The notes under the pieces are model-generated. The model searched no databases. It was not told where the DNA came from and saw only the letters and a list, made by a program, of their open reading frames with translations. From Cryobacterium algoricola (lineage in GTDB: Bacteria; Actinomycetota; Actinomycetes; Actinomycetales; Microbacteriaceae), in assembly GCF_004402485.1 (NCBI RefSeq), contig NZ_SOFG01000018.1, forward strand, positions 102,825-166,824: 64,000 nucleotides of DNA, read 5' to 3'. The translations under genes were made by a program, and so were the position numbers. Positions 27,112 through 35,382 of this stretch are shown here, piece by piece. Positions within the stretch are counted from its first letter, which is position 1. Every line of letters begins with the position of its first letter.

Positions 27112-27149
27112 TCGACACGGGCTGATCGACACGGACTGATCGACACGGG
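27094..27149. repeat. Four tandem 14-bp repeats across a stop codon
   Basis: CTGATCGACACGGG is repeated four times (27094-27107, 27108-27121, 27122-27135 with one change, 27136-27149). The nuclease-like gene stops at the TGA inside unit two. Confidence 0.95.
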
Positions 27150-27155
27150 TCAACG

Positions 27156-27197
27156 AGACAGGGTGCCGCCCCGCCGAAGCGGGACAGCACCCTGTCT
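27156..27197. terminator. Bidirectional terminator hairpin
   Basis: AGACAGGGTGC (27156-27166) and GCACCCTGTCT (27187-27197) are perfectly complementary over 11 bp, with a further GC-rich stem inside (CCCGC/GCGGG). It lies between two convergent genes. Confidence 0.8.
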
Positions 27198-27231
27198 GCA
27201 GTGAAACTGCGTAAAACTAATCGGGCGGAGA

Positions 27232-27354
27232 CTACGCCTTGCGTGCCTTCTCGGCCGTCTCGTTGGACTTGGCGTGCTTGTCGGCACGCTTCTCCTTGAG
27301 AGACTTGCCGGCGACCTTCTTGGTCGCATCCTTCTTGGGTGATTTGTCAGCCAT
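27232..27354 (-). CDS. Small lysine-rich conserved protein (40 aa)
   Basis: 40 residues, half of them Lys/Ala/Glu (DKSPKKDATKKVAGKSLKEK). The start is firm: GAAGGAG lies 7-8 bases before the ATG. Short basic proteins of this pattern are widespread in actinobacteria, without assigned function (memory, not checked). No fold or motif; probably helical and possibly nucleic-acid binding. Confidence 0.7.
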   Translation of the reverse strand: MADKSPKKDATKKVAGKSLKEKRADKHAKSNETAEKARKA

Positions 27355-27504
27355 GTGCACTCCTTCGACCCGAGCCCCAGCGGCATCGTCTGCTTCGACC
27401 CTACGCGGAATCGCTGGGAACGGCATCCGCCCGGCCCTGCCCTTGTGCCAGCGCGCACCGGTCGTAGGCTGTGTGCGACCAGCCACCTGAGGGATTGAGG
27501 GAAT

Positions 27505-27747
27505 ATGAGCGAGAACGGCACTTACCGGGCGATCTTCTTCGGCGCCAACCCGATCGCCGCGGGAACCGAGCACGAACTGGAATACGTCAACGGCGCATAT
27601 GCCCAGGAGGTCACCCTCGAAGTCGAGGAGGACGGCGAGGTCGTGCGGCGCGTCTTCAAGCTCGGGCACGTCACCGAGGAACCGATCTCGTACCGCTACG
27701 TCGAGGACATCCACGACGAGACCGGCGAGGCGGACGTCCCGAACTGA
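27505..27747 (+). CDS. Conserved hypothetical protein (80 aa)
   Basis: 80 residues with GAGGGA before the ATG. Acidic, soluble and predicted mostly beta: TYRAIFFGANPIAAGTEHEL, then VTLEVEEDGEVVRRVFKLGH. No known motif recognised. Divergent from the Lys-rich gene. Coding potential is supported by the ribosome binding site, GC-rich third positions and the compact frame. Function unknown. Confidence 0.65.
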   Translation: MSENGTYRAIFFGANPIAAGTEHELEYVNGAYAQEVTLEVEEDGEVVRRVFKLGHVTEEPISYRYVEDIHDETGEADVPN

Positions 27748-27778
27748 CCCCGGGCCGCCGGACGGACGTCGAGACGTT

Positions 27779-27828
27779 CCGTTCCGGTCGAGAGTGACCC
27801 GCAGAACGGGCACTCTCGACCGGAACGG
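27779..27828. repeat. Perfect 18-bp palindrome, family B copy 2
   Basis: Arms 27779-27796 and 27811-27828 are fully complementary, sharing the core TTCCGGTCGAGAGT with the copy at 8409-8454. The loop is 14 bases. It lies between convergent genes, just past two stops. Confidence 0.85.
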
Positions 27829-27840
27829 TGCACCGCGAGA

Positions 27841-29187
27841 CTAGATGCGCTTGCCCGGGCTGCGACTGAGCCGCACCGGCAGTGCCATCAGCGGTCCGAC
27901 GAAGCGGCGCTGCAGCCGGCGCGCGGGTCCCCAGACGAACTGCACGAGGTACTGCGCGAGGATCGCCCCCGCGGCGAGCGCGACCGCGACGGCCCCGGCG
28001 GTCAGCATGCTGAGCACGCCGTCGATGTTGCCGTCGGAGAGCTGCAGCAGTCCGCTGAACAGGGTCAGCCCCGGCACGAGCGGCACGAGCGCCGTCACGA
28101 CGATCACGAGCGGGGGCGTGCGCACCACCCGCGAGGTCAGTGCGGCGGCGAGCCCGACGCCGACGGCTGCGGCCGCCGACGACCAGACCAGCCCGAAGCC
28201 CGCGCTCGTGCCGCCGAGGTAGAGCAGCTCGGCGAGCGCCCCGAGCAGGCAGACCACCCAGTACGCCCGCCACGGCACCTGCACCGCGAGCGCGAAGCCG
28301 ACGACGATGACGACGGATGCCGCGAGGAGCGCGGCCACGTCGGCGAACGTCAACGCGACGTTGCCGTTCACCCTCAGCACCAGGCCGAAGCGGGCGAGGA
28401 GGAGCGACGCCCCCGCGACCCCGGTGACGAGGCCGCCGGTGATGAGGAGTGCCTCCATCATCCGGGCGGTCCCGGTGAGGTAGAAGCCGGACAGGGTGTC
28501 GTGCACCGCGCCGAAGGTCGTGACGCCCGCGAGCAGCATGATGATCGTCGCGATCACGACGAGGGACGGATTCGCGGAGGGATCCACGAGTGCGACGACC
28601 GCGGCCGTCATCGGCCCGATCGCCCCGCCGACGACGTTCTGGTAGAAGACCGGCACCTGCCGCCGGTCGAGCGCCGCCGTGATCAGGTCGATGAAGAAGG
28701 TCGCGATGAACGCGGCGATGAGCACGGTGAGCCCGCCGCCGATCAGCACGGCGGCGCCGGCGCCGACGAGGCTCCAGCCGAGCCTCCGCCAGAGTGCGGT
28801 GACCTGGGGCCGGGCGCTCACGATAGTGGCGAGGGCCTTGCGCGCGTCGGCGACGTCGATGGGGTTCTCGATGAGTTCGGCGATCAGTTCGCTCGTCGCA
28901 GTGAGCTTGCCGTAGTTGAGGGAGCGGTACTTGACGTTGCGGCTCCGGGTGATCGACTCGTGCGTGCCCGGGTCCTCGTGGGTGAGGGCGATGATCGTGT
29001 GCGTCACGTTCGCCTCGGTACCCTTGAGGCCGTAGGCGCGGGTGATGGCCTCCATCGCGGCCGTGGCGTCCTCGGCTCCGGCTCCGGCGGCGAAGATGAC
29101 CTCGGCGAGGCGCATGGTCAGGTCGAGGACCGCGCGGGTGTAGCCCGCGTTGTCGAAGACCCCGATGCTGACGGTGGCGTCAGACAT
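27841..29187 (-). CDS. Threonine/serine exporter family protein (ThrE-like)
   Basis: 448 residues with a soluble N-terminal domain (~130 residues; DLTMRLAEVIFAAGAGAEDA near residue 22 is the ThrE signature) and about ten membrane helices in two halves (DUF1212/DUF3815). In Corynebacterium ThrE exports Thr and Ser using the proton motive force; the length here is typical of the fused form. No operon partner is evident. Confidence 0.88.
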   Translation of the reverse strand: MSDATVSIGVFDNAGYTRAVLDLTMRLAEVIFAAGAGAEDATAAMEAITRAYGLKGTEANVTHTIIALTHEDPGTHESITRSRNVKYRSLNYGKLTATSELIAELIENPIDVADARKALATIVSARPQVTALWRRLGWSLVGAGAAVLIGGGLTVLIAAFIATFFIDLITAALDRRQVPVFYQNVVGGAIGPMTAAVVALVDPSANPSLVVIATIIMLLAGVTTFGAVHDTLSGFYLTGTARMMEALLITGGLVTGVAGASLLLARFGLVLRVNGNVALTFADVAALLAASVVIVVGFALAVQVPWRAYWVVCLLGALAELLYLGGTSAGFGLVWSSAAAAVGVGLAAALTSRVVRTPPLVIVVTALVPLVPGLTLFSGLLQLSDGNIDGVLSMLTAGAVAVALAAGAILAQYLVQFVWGPARRLQRRFVGPLMALPVRLSRSPGKRI

Positions 29188-29254
29188 CCGTGCGACGGAC
29201 CTTCGTGGGGTCCGTCGTGCAGCAGTGGGGGGTGGGGTGGGTCACCCCCCAAGC

Positions 29255-30166
29255 CTAGGCAGCCTTTCCGTTACGGCGGGACATCCGCACGATGAGGATC
29301 ACGATCAGCGCGAGCACGCCGACGAGGGCGATCCACGGCAGCGCATAGCCGATGCCGACCAGTGCGGCGCCGAGCGCACCGACCAGGGCCGCCCAGCCGG
29401 CACCGATCGCGGTCCAGAAATCGCCGGGCGCTCCGGGTGCGACGGTTCCCGTTGAGTAGAGGGACAGGATGATCGTCGAGAAGTCGACCTGATCGGACAG
29501 GAAATTGCGCTGCGACTGCAGGCTTTCGAGGTCCGCCTGCCGCTGGGAGAGCGTGCCCTCGATCGCGATCAGGTCTGTCGTCGTCGTCGCCTGCTGCATC
29601 AGTGTGAGCAGCCGGTCCACGGAGGTCTTCAGGGCGGTGATCCGGGCATCGAGGTCCTGGGTCTGCTGGGTGATGTCGGAGGCATTGAGCGACACGAAAT
29701 TGACGGTGCCGAGTTTCTTGAGGTCGGTGACCGTGCGGTCGAGGGCGCCGGCCGGGATGCGCAGGGTGAGGGTCGCACTCGCCTGCTGGTTCTCGGTCGC
29801 GGGATTCTCGGTGCGGCTGTCGATGCGCCCGCCCGCCTGTTCGGTGATCGTCACCGCGTCCTGCGTCGCCTTGATCGGGTCTTTCGCGGTGATCGACATC
29901 GACCCGGTCATGATCACGTCGCGCTGGCCGGTGGCGACCTCGCTCGTGCTGCCGGCGGCGGAACCCGAGGTCACGCTGCCTGCCGCATCGCCGGCTTGCG
30001 GGGCTCCGACGACCCCGGAATCCTTGGTCGTGCCGTCGCCCGTCACGGCGCCGGTTCCCGGGTTCGACACGGACGAGCCGGCATCGTTCGACGAACCGGA
30101 GGCGGAGCATCCGGCCAGCAGAAGCACGGCGGCGAGGAGCGCTGCAGCGGCGGGAAAACGTTTCAT
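29255..30166 (-). CDS. DUF4349-domain lipoprotein
   Basis: 303 residues. A signal peptide with lipobox LLAGC (Cys at residue 20) is followed by ~70 low-complexity Gly/Ser/Thr residues, then the DUF4349 domain (RDVIMTGSMSITAKDP to about residue 240), whose centre (SVDRLLTLMQQATTTTDLIA) is probably a coiled coil. A last TM helix lies near 262-295 with a basic RMSRRNGK tail. The protein is extracytoplasmic and held at both ends. Function of the family is unknown. Confidence 0.88.
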   Translation of the reverse strand: MKRFPAAAALLAAVLLLAGCSASGSSNDAGSSVSNPGTGAVTGDGTTKDSGVVGAPQAGDAAGSVTSGSAAGSTSEVATGQRDVIMTGSMSITAKDPIKATQDAVTITEQAGGRIDSRTENPATENQQASATLTLRIPAGALDRTVTDLKKLGTVNFVSLNASDITQQTQDLDARITALKTSVDRLLTLMQQATTTTDLIAIEGTLSQRQADLESLQSQRNFLSDQVDFSTIILSLYSTGTVAPGAPGDFWTAIGAGWAALVGALGAALVGIGYALPWIALVGVLALIVILIVRMSRRNGKAA

Positions 30167-30355
30167 GGGGCAACTGTATGGCGCGCCCGGAGGCCACTGT
30201 CTGGACGCCGTCTGGGAGTCGAATCACAATCCCGTCTCGGTGCGGGCACAGTTGTTAGTGTCGAGGCATCGGCCGGGCAGCTCCGGCCGGGCTCCACGCG
30301 ACACACGCTCCACGAGACACACCCTGAGACACACTCGACACCCAACGGAGGAAAT

Positions 30356-30577
30356 ATGGGATTCGCAGAGAACGCCAAGGACGCCCTCGACGCCACCGGG
30401 CAGAAGATCGGCCGGGCCTTCGAGGACACCAAGGACCGGATCGAAGACAAGGTCGACGAGATCAAGGCGGATGCCGAGGTCAAGCGCGCGGAGGCCGGCG
30501 TGAAGCACGCCGAGGCCGAGCGCGACGCGACGAAGGCCACCAATGAGTACAAGGAAAACCTGCGCGACGATACTTGA
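30356..30577 (+). CDS. Small charged helical protein (73 aa)
   Basis: 73 residues; GGAGGAAAT precedes the ATG. Almost entirely Lys/Glu/Asp/Ala helix with a heptad-like pattern (DTKDRIEDKVDEIKADAEVK), resembling CsbD or LEA-type stress proteins in composition only. It is 3 bp from the next gene, so co-transcribed. The 5' leader (30299-30346) contains short imperfect repeats of GAGACACAC. Confidence 0.65.
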   Translation: MGFAENAKDALDATGQKIGRAFEDTKDRIEDKVDEIKADAEVKRAEAGVKHAEAERDATKATNEYKENLRDDT

Positions 30578-30580
30578 GTC

Positions 30581-31465
30581 ATGGGATGGTGGGCTGCGTT
30601 GACGGAACGGGTCCGTCGACGCCGCCCGCCCCTGCTCCACATCGCCACGGATGAGGGCACCGGACCGGTCGTCATCCTCGTGCACGGCATCGCCAGTTCG
30701 TCCGTGACGTTCCGGGAACTGGTGCCGCTGCTCACCCCGCGGCACCGGGTGATCGCGGTCGACATCCTCGGCTTCGGCGAATCGCCGGCCCCCGAGGGCT
30801 GCGAGTACCGGCTCGAGGACCACGTCGAGGCGCTCGCCGCGACGATCCGCTCGCTCCGGCTGCGCGAGCCGTTCGTGCTCGTGGGCCATTCTCTCGGCAG
30901 CCTGATCGTGGCCAGGCTTGCTGCGTCGCCGGTGACCCGGTTCGATCGTCGCACCCGGATCTCCCGCGTCGTGCTCGTCGGACCGCCCGTGTACCTGTCG
31001 CCCACGGAGATCGGCGACCGCTGGGTGCGCGCCCGGGTCAGCGTCTACCTGCGCGCGTACGCCTTCCTGAGGGAGAACAAGGACTTCACCATCGGCAACG
31101 CCGCGATCATCTCGCGGCTGCTGCCGAAGGGCATCTTCGAGATCACCGAACGCAACTGGACTCCCTTCGTGAAGTCCCTCGAGCACTGCATCGAATCGCA
31201 GACGCTCGTGAGCGACATCGCGAGCCTGCGCGTGCCCGTCGACGTGGTCTACGGCAGCCTCGACGCGTTCATCCAGTCGGGCAGCCTGACCGTGATCGAG
31301 CGGATGCGCCACGTCACGATGCACCGCGTGGAGGCGAACGACCACCTGATCCGGCCGCGCCTGGCCCGGGAACTGCTCACGGTCATCGAGACCGCGACGG
31401 GGGCCGACGACCGACCGGCGGACCCGGACGGGCCGCGCGCGCCGGCATCCGCTGCCGCCCGCTGA
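30581..31465 (+). CDS. Alpha/beta-fold hydrolase
   Basis: 294 residues. HGIASS (oxyanion loop) near 36, nucleophile elbow GHSLGS near 101, an Asp in YGSLDAFI near 223 and a His in NDHLIRP near 247 complete the triad. No signal peptide, so cytoplasmic. Substrate unknown; the general shape fits esterases and C-C hydrolases. Confidence 0.85.
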   Translation: MGWWAALTERVRRRRPPLLHIATDEGTGPVVILVHGIASSSVTFRELVPLLTPRHRVIAVDILGFGESPAPEGCEYRLEDHVEALAATIRSLRLREPFVLVGHSLGSLIVARLAASPVTRFDRRTRISRVVLVGPPVYLSPTEIGDRWVRARVSVYLRAYAFLRENKDFTIGNAAIISRLLPKGIFEITERNWTPFVKSLEHCIESQTLVSDIASLRVPVDVVYGSLDAFIQSGSLTVIERMRHVTMHRVEANDHLIRPRLARELLTVIETATGADDRPADPDGPRAPASAAAR

Positions 31466-31510
31466 ATCCGCTGGACGCGGAGTGGCCGAGCGGATGATTA
31501 GGCTGGGGAC

Positions 31511-32497
31511 ATGGACACACGCACCCTGGGAAGAACCGACCGAACCGTCTCCGTGATCGGGCTCGGAACCTGGCAACTGGGAGCGGACTGGGGCGACGTC
31601 AGCGAGGCCGATGCGACCGCCGTGCTCGCGGCATCCGCCGACGCCGGGGTCACCTTCTTCGACACCGCCGACGTCTACGGCGACGGCCGCAGCGAACAGA
31701 TCATCGGGCGCTACCTCGCCACGGCCGGCGCGGACGCCGGGATCACGGTCGCGACCAAGATGGGCCGCCGCGTCGACCAGCTCGCCGAGAACTATGTGCT
31801 CGCCAACTTCCGCGCCTGGACCGAACGCTCGCGCCGCAACCTCGGCGTCGACACCCTCGACCTCGTGCAGCTGCACTGCCCGCCGAGCGCGGTCGTCGAA
31901 TCGGGCGAGGTCTACGACGCGCTCGACACCCTCGTCGCCGACGGCGCCATCGCGGCCTACGGATTCAGCGTCGAGACCTGCGACCAGGCCCTCGCCGCGA
32001 TTGCCCGCCCGGGCACCGCGACCGTGCAGATCATCCTGAACGCGTTCCGGCTCAAGCCGCTCGACGCCGTGCTCCCCGCCGCCCGCGCCGCCGGGGTCGG
32101 CATCATCGCCCGCGTGCCACTCGCGAGCGGGCTGCTCACCGGCAAGTACACCCGCGCAACGACCTTCGCCGAGAACGACCACCGCAACTACAACCGCGAC
32201 GGCAGCCACTTCGACGTCGGCGAGACCTTCTCGGGGGTCGACTACGAGACCGGCCTCGCCGCGGCCGCCGAGTTCGCCGCCCTCGTGCCGGCCGGGCTCA
32301 CGCCCGCGCAGGCCGCACTCGCCTGGGTCGCCCAGCAGGACGGCGTGAGCGCCGTCATCCCCGGCGCCCGCTCGATCGCCCAGGCGCAGGGCAACGCGGC
32401 GGCCGGGACGGTTCCGCCGCTCAGCGCCGAGTTCCTCGCCGGCGTGCGCGACATCTACGACCGCCTCCTCCGCGCCCAGATCCACCCGCGCTGGTAG
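31511..32497 (+). CDS. Aldo/keto reductase
   Basis: 328 residues, NADPH-dependent TIM-barrel oxidoreductase. The catalytic tetrad is visible: Asp and Tyr in FFDTADVYGDGRSE near 52, Lys in VATKMGR near 84 and His in VQLHCPP near 120. Closest in pattern to AKRs of the YdhF/YghZ-like large group rather than to the two DkgA-like proteins also in this window. Followed by a 63-bp palindrome. Confidence 0.88.
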   Translation: MDTRTLGRTDRTVSVIGLGTWQLGADWGDVSEADATAVLAASADAGVTFFDTADVYGDGRSEQIIGRYLATAGADAGITVATKMGRRVDQLAENYVLANFRAWTERSRRNLGVDTLDLVQLHCPPSAVVESGEVYDALDTLVADGAIAAYGFSVETCDQALAAIARPGTATVQIILNAFRLKPLDAVLPAARAAGVGIIARVPLASGLLTGKYTRATTFAENDHRNYNRDGSHFDVGETFSGVDYETGLAAAAEFAALVPAGLTPAQAALAWVAQQDGVSAVIPGARSIAQAQGNAAAGTVPPLSAEFLAGVRDIYDRLLRAQIHPRW

Positions 32498-32543
32498 CCC
32501 CCGCCCCGCCCCGCGCCGTCCCCGGAAGCCGCGCCTGAAGATT

Positions 32544-32606
32544 CCGCGAGACTGCACTTTTGGCCCATAAACCGCGGGTTTAAGGGCCAAAAGCGCACTC
32601 TCGCGG
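32544..32606. repeat. 63-bp palindrome, family C, intergenic copy
   Basis: Left arm 32544-32571 and right arm 32579-32606 pair at 25 of 28 positions around a 7-base loop. The ends begin CCGCGAGA. Same total length, arm length and loop length as the element at 62846-62908, which is inside a gene. It lies between two convergent aldo/keto reductase genes. Confidence 0.85.
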
Positions 32607-32640
32607 ATGCTGGTGGGCGCGCGGGGAGGGCGGCGCGGGC

Positions 32641-33462
32641 TTAGTCGTCGTCGGGGTCGCGGCCGGTGCGCTCGCCGGAGTCGAGGGCGGCGATCGCCGC
32701 CCGGTCCGTGTCGTCGAGGGCGAAGTCGAAGACGTCGAAGTTCTCCCGGATGCGCGACGGCGTCACCGACTTCGGGATCACGATGTCGCCGAGCTCGAGG
32801 TGCCAGCGGATCACGACCTGCGCGGCGGACTTACCGTAGCGGGCGCCGATCGCCTCGAGCGTCGGGTTGCCGATCGCCCGGCCACGGGCCAGGGGCGACC
32901 AGTCTTCGGTCAGGATGCCGTGGGCCGCGTCGTAGGCACGGACATCCGCTTGTTGCAGCCACGGGTGCAGCTCGACCTGGTTCACCACCGGAACCACGGA
33001 GGTCTCGGCGAGGAGCCGGTCGATGTGGTGCGGGTGGAAGTTGGACACCCCGATCGAGCGGGCTCGGCCGTCGGCCCGGATCGCGTCGAGGGCCCGCCAG
33101 GTGTCGACGTACCTGTCCTGGCTCGGGACGGGCCAGTGGATCAGGTACAGGTCGACGTAGTCGAGCCCGAGCTTCCCGAGGCTCTCGTCGAAGGCGCGCA
33201 GGGTGCTGTCGTAGCCGTGGTCGGCGTTCCACACCTTCGTCGTCACGAAGACGTCGCCGCGGGGGAGGCCGGCCCGGGCGATGCCCTGGCCGACGCCGAC
33301 CTCGTTGGCGTAGAGCGCCGCTGTGTCGACGTGCCGGTAGCCGGACTCGAGCGCGACCTGCACCGCATCCGCCGCCGCGGCGTCTGCGATCTTGTACACC
33401 CCGAGACCGAGCTGCGGGATCGAGTGGCCGTCGTGGAACTGCAACACGGGTGAAAGGGTCAT
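32641..33462 (-). CDS. Aldo/keto reductase, 2,5-diketo-D-gluconate reductase-like
   Basis: 273 residues. Tetrad: Asp/Tyr in VDTAALYANE near 47, Lys in VTTKVWN near 75, His in YLIHWPVP near 107. IPQLGLGVYKI and IGVSNFHPHHI are typical of the AKR5/DkgA group. A paralogue at 56.1 kb shares the layout. Tail-to-tail with the previous reductase; divergent from the alcohol dehydrogenase cluster. Confidence 0.88.
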   Translation of the reverse strand: MTLSPVLQFHDGHSIPQLGLGVYKIADAAAADAVQVALESGYRHVDTAALYANEVGVGQGIARAGLPRGDVFVTTKVWNADHGYDSTLRAFDESLGKLGLDYVDLYLIHWPVPSQDRYVDTWRALDAIRADGRARSIGVSNFHPHHIDRLLAETSVVPVVNQVELHPWLQQADVRAYDAAHGILTEDWSPLARGRAIGNPTLEAIGARYGKSAAQVVIRWHLELGDIVIPKSVTPSRIRENFDVFDFALDDTDRAAIAALDSGERTGRDPDDD

Positions 33463-33535
33463 ATCCCCATTAAACCCGCCCCGCAGCTTCCCAACCCGCT
33501 TTCGCGGAAGGGAGGGTCACGGCGGTGGGCCGGCT

Positions 33536-33550
33536 TCTCACGGGGTGAGA
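33536..33550. promoter_or_regulatory. Putative operator upstream of the alcohol dehydrogenase
   Basis: Perfect palindrome TCTCAC-GGG-GTGAGA inside GGCTTCTCACGGGGTGAGAG, 120 bp before the coding start. The same motif occurs upstream of the iron-type dehydrogenase and the IclR gene at 38565-38579. Confidence 0.6.
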
Positions 33551-33669
33551 GGCGGGCTTTCGGGCCGGCGGCCGAGCACCGAGAGTATGAACCATCTCGT
33601 GCCGCTCTCAGGGCGCGGCGTGCCGGGCAACGCCGCCCGTCACGAAGACGCGGGATACAGGAGGTCACG

Positions 33670-34710
33670 GTGAAGGCTGTCCGGCTCCACTCCTATGGGG
33701 CGCACCCGACCCTCGACGATGTCCCCGAGCCCGAGATTCTCGGCCCGTGGGACGTGCTCGTCGACGTCGGCGCCGCCGGGCTCTGCCGCACCGACCTGCA
33801 CATCATCGAAGGCCAGTGGGATCCGATCCAGCACCCGCACCTGCCCTATACCCTCGGCCACGAGAACGCCGGCTGGGTGCGCGCCTGCGGCTCAGCCGTG
33901 CACAACGTCGCGGTCGGGGATACGGTCATCATGCATCCGCTCACCAGCTGCGGGCTCTGCCCCGCCTGCCGGGAGGGACAGGACTCGCACTGCGAGAACG
34001 CCACCTTCCCCGGCATCAACGTCGACGGCGGCATGGCCGAGGTGCTCCGCACCAACGCGCGCGCCGTCGTGAAGCTCGACCCCGCGCTCCAGCCCCGCGA
34101 CGTGGCCGCCCTGGCGGATGCCGGACTCACCGCCTACCACGCCGTGCGGAAGGCCGCCCCGGTTCTCTTCCCCGGCAGCCACGCGGTCGTGATCGGGTCC
34201 GGTGGCCTCGGGCACATCGGCGTGCAGAGCCTCGCGGCGATCACGAGTGCGGAAATCACCGTCGTCGACCGCTCCGAGGCGGCCCTCGAGCTCGCCGGTC
34301 AGATCGGCGCGCACCACACCGTGCTCGCGACGAGCGATGCGGACGTCGAGAAGGCCGTCGCCGAGATCACCGGAGGCGGGGCGCACATCGTCTTCGACTT
34401 CGTCGGCGAACGCGGTGCAGAATTGCTCGCGCCGAAGCTGCTCCGGAACCGCGGCTCGCACTACGTGATCGGTTACGGCGGCACGGTCAGCCTGCCGACG
34501 ATCGAGATTATCTCGCGTGAGATCAACGTGATCGGCAACCTCGTCGGCACGTACACCGACCTCGTCGAACTGATGACCCTCACGTCCCAGGGCAAGGTCA
34601 CCCTGCACACCGCCGTCTACCCGCTCGACGCCGCCAACGACGCGATCGCCGACCTCGAGAGCGGCCGCCTGGTCGGCCGCGGCATTCTCGTACCCGACCA
34701 CGCCGCCTGA
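33670..34710 (+). CDS. Zinc-dependent NAD(P) alcohol dehydrogenase
   Basis: 346 residues; GTG start behind GGAGG. Medium-chain dehydrogenase: catalytic zinc ligands Cys in GLCRTDLHI near 38 and His-Glu in GHENAGWV near 64, and structural zinc Cys cluster CGLCPACREGQDSHC near 94-108. Rossmann motif GSGGLGHIGVQ near 178, with an Asp (VVDRSE) closing the strand, implies NAD+. First gene of a cluster with a GMC oxidoreductase and a polyol-type dehydrogenase, so probably an alcohol intermediate of a catabolic pathway. Confidence 0.9.
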   Translation: MKAVRLHSYGAHPTLDDVPEPEILGPWDVLVDVGAAGLCRTDLHIIEGQWDPIQHPHLPYTLGHENAGWVRACGSAVHNVAVGDTVIMHPLTSCGLCPACREGQDSHCENATFPGINVDGGMAEVLRTNARAVVKLDPALQPRDVAALADAGLTAYHAVRKAAPVLFPGSHAVVIGSGGLGHIGVQSLAAITSAEITVVDRSEAALELAGQIGAHHTVLATSDADVEKAVAEITGGGAHIVFDFVGERGAELLAPKLLRNRGSHYVIGYGGTVSLPTIEIISREINVIGNLVGTYTDLVELMTLTSQGKVTLHTAVYPLDAANDAIADLESGRLVGRGILVPDHAA

Positions 34711-34762
34711 CACGGCCGCGACCGGTTGCCCGGGCGGCATCCCCGGCCCGCCCCACCAGGCT

Positions 34763-34810
34763 CCCGTTCCACCCGTTCCAGCCCGTTCCAGCCCGTTCCA
34801 CCCCGATCCA
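34763..34810. repeat. Tandem 10-bp repeat in the leader of the subunit-3-like gene
   Basis: Four full units of the pattern CCCGTTCCA plus one base and a partial one (34763-34810; the last unit is CCCGATCCA). They end 17 bp before the start codon. Confidence 0.9.
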
Positions 34811-34827
34811 TCCGAAGGAGACCAACA

Positions 34828-35382
34828 GTGACGTTCCTCGACACCTCGGAGGCCCCGAGCGGCTTCCTCGACTCCCCGCAGGCGCGGGCCCTGCTCGTGC
34901 GCGTCATCCGGGTGGCATTCCCGCACGCGCAACTGCCGGACACCGCATACGAGAAGACCGCGGCCGCCCTGATCGCCCTCGCCGAGAAGACGCCGCGGCA
35001 CTTCCTTGCCCTGTCGTCCGGCCTCGCGAGCCTCGACACCCTTCCCGCGGGGGCATTCCTCGACCTCAACGCGACGGATGCCACGGCTCGCCTGCGCGCG
35101 ATCGAGCAGACCGAATTCTTCGGCTTCATCCGCGCCAACACCGTGCTGACCCTGTACAACCTCCCGGAGGTCTGGGAGGCGCTCGGCTACGAGGGCGCGT
35201 CCTTCGACAAGGGCGGCTATCTCACCCGAGGCTTCAACGACCTCGATTGGCTCCCGGAGCCGCGGATCGAGGAATACACCGGCGAACTGAACTACGTCGA
35301 GATCGGCCCGCTCACCCGGCAGGTCGGCACGGGCACTGCGCCGGCGGCATCCGCTGCGACCAGGGACGAGGTGACGAAATGA
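34828..35382 (+). CDS. Gluconate 2-dehydrogenase subunit 3-like protein
   Basis: 184 residues, GTG start behind GAAGGAG. All-alpha small protein, lacking a visible Tat or Sec signal. Pairing with a GMC flavoprotein by ATGA overlap is the arrangement of subunit 3/large-subunit pairs (gluconate, fructose, cyclic-alcohol dehydrogenases). The internal motif FFGFIRANTVLTLYNLPEVW and the end of the protein fit this family. It probably helps fold or attach the flavoprotein. Confidence 0.65.
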   Translation: MTFLDTSEAPSGFLDSPQARALLVRVIRVAFPHAQLPDTAYEKTAAALIALAEKTPRHFLALSSGLASLDTLPAGAFLDLNATDATARLRAIEQTEFFGFIRANTVLTLYNLPEVWEALGYEGASFDKGGYLTRGFNDLDWLPEPRIEEYTGELNYVEIGPLTRQVGTGTAPAASAATRDEVTK

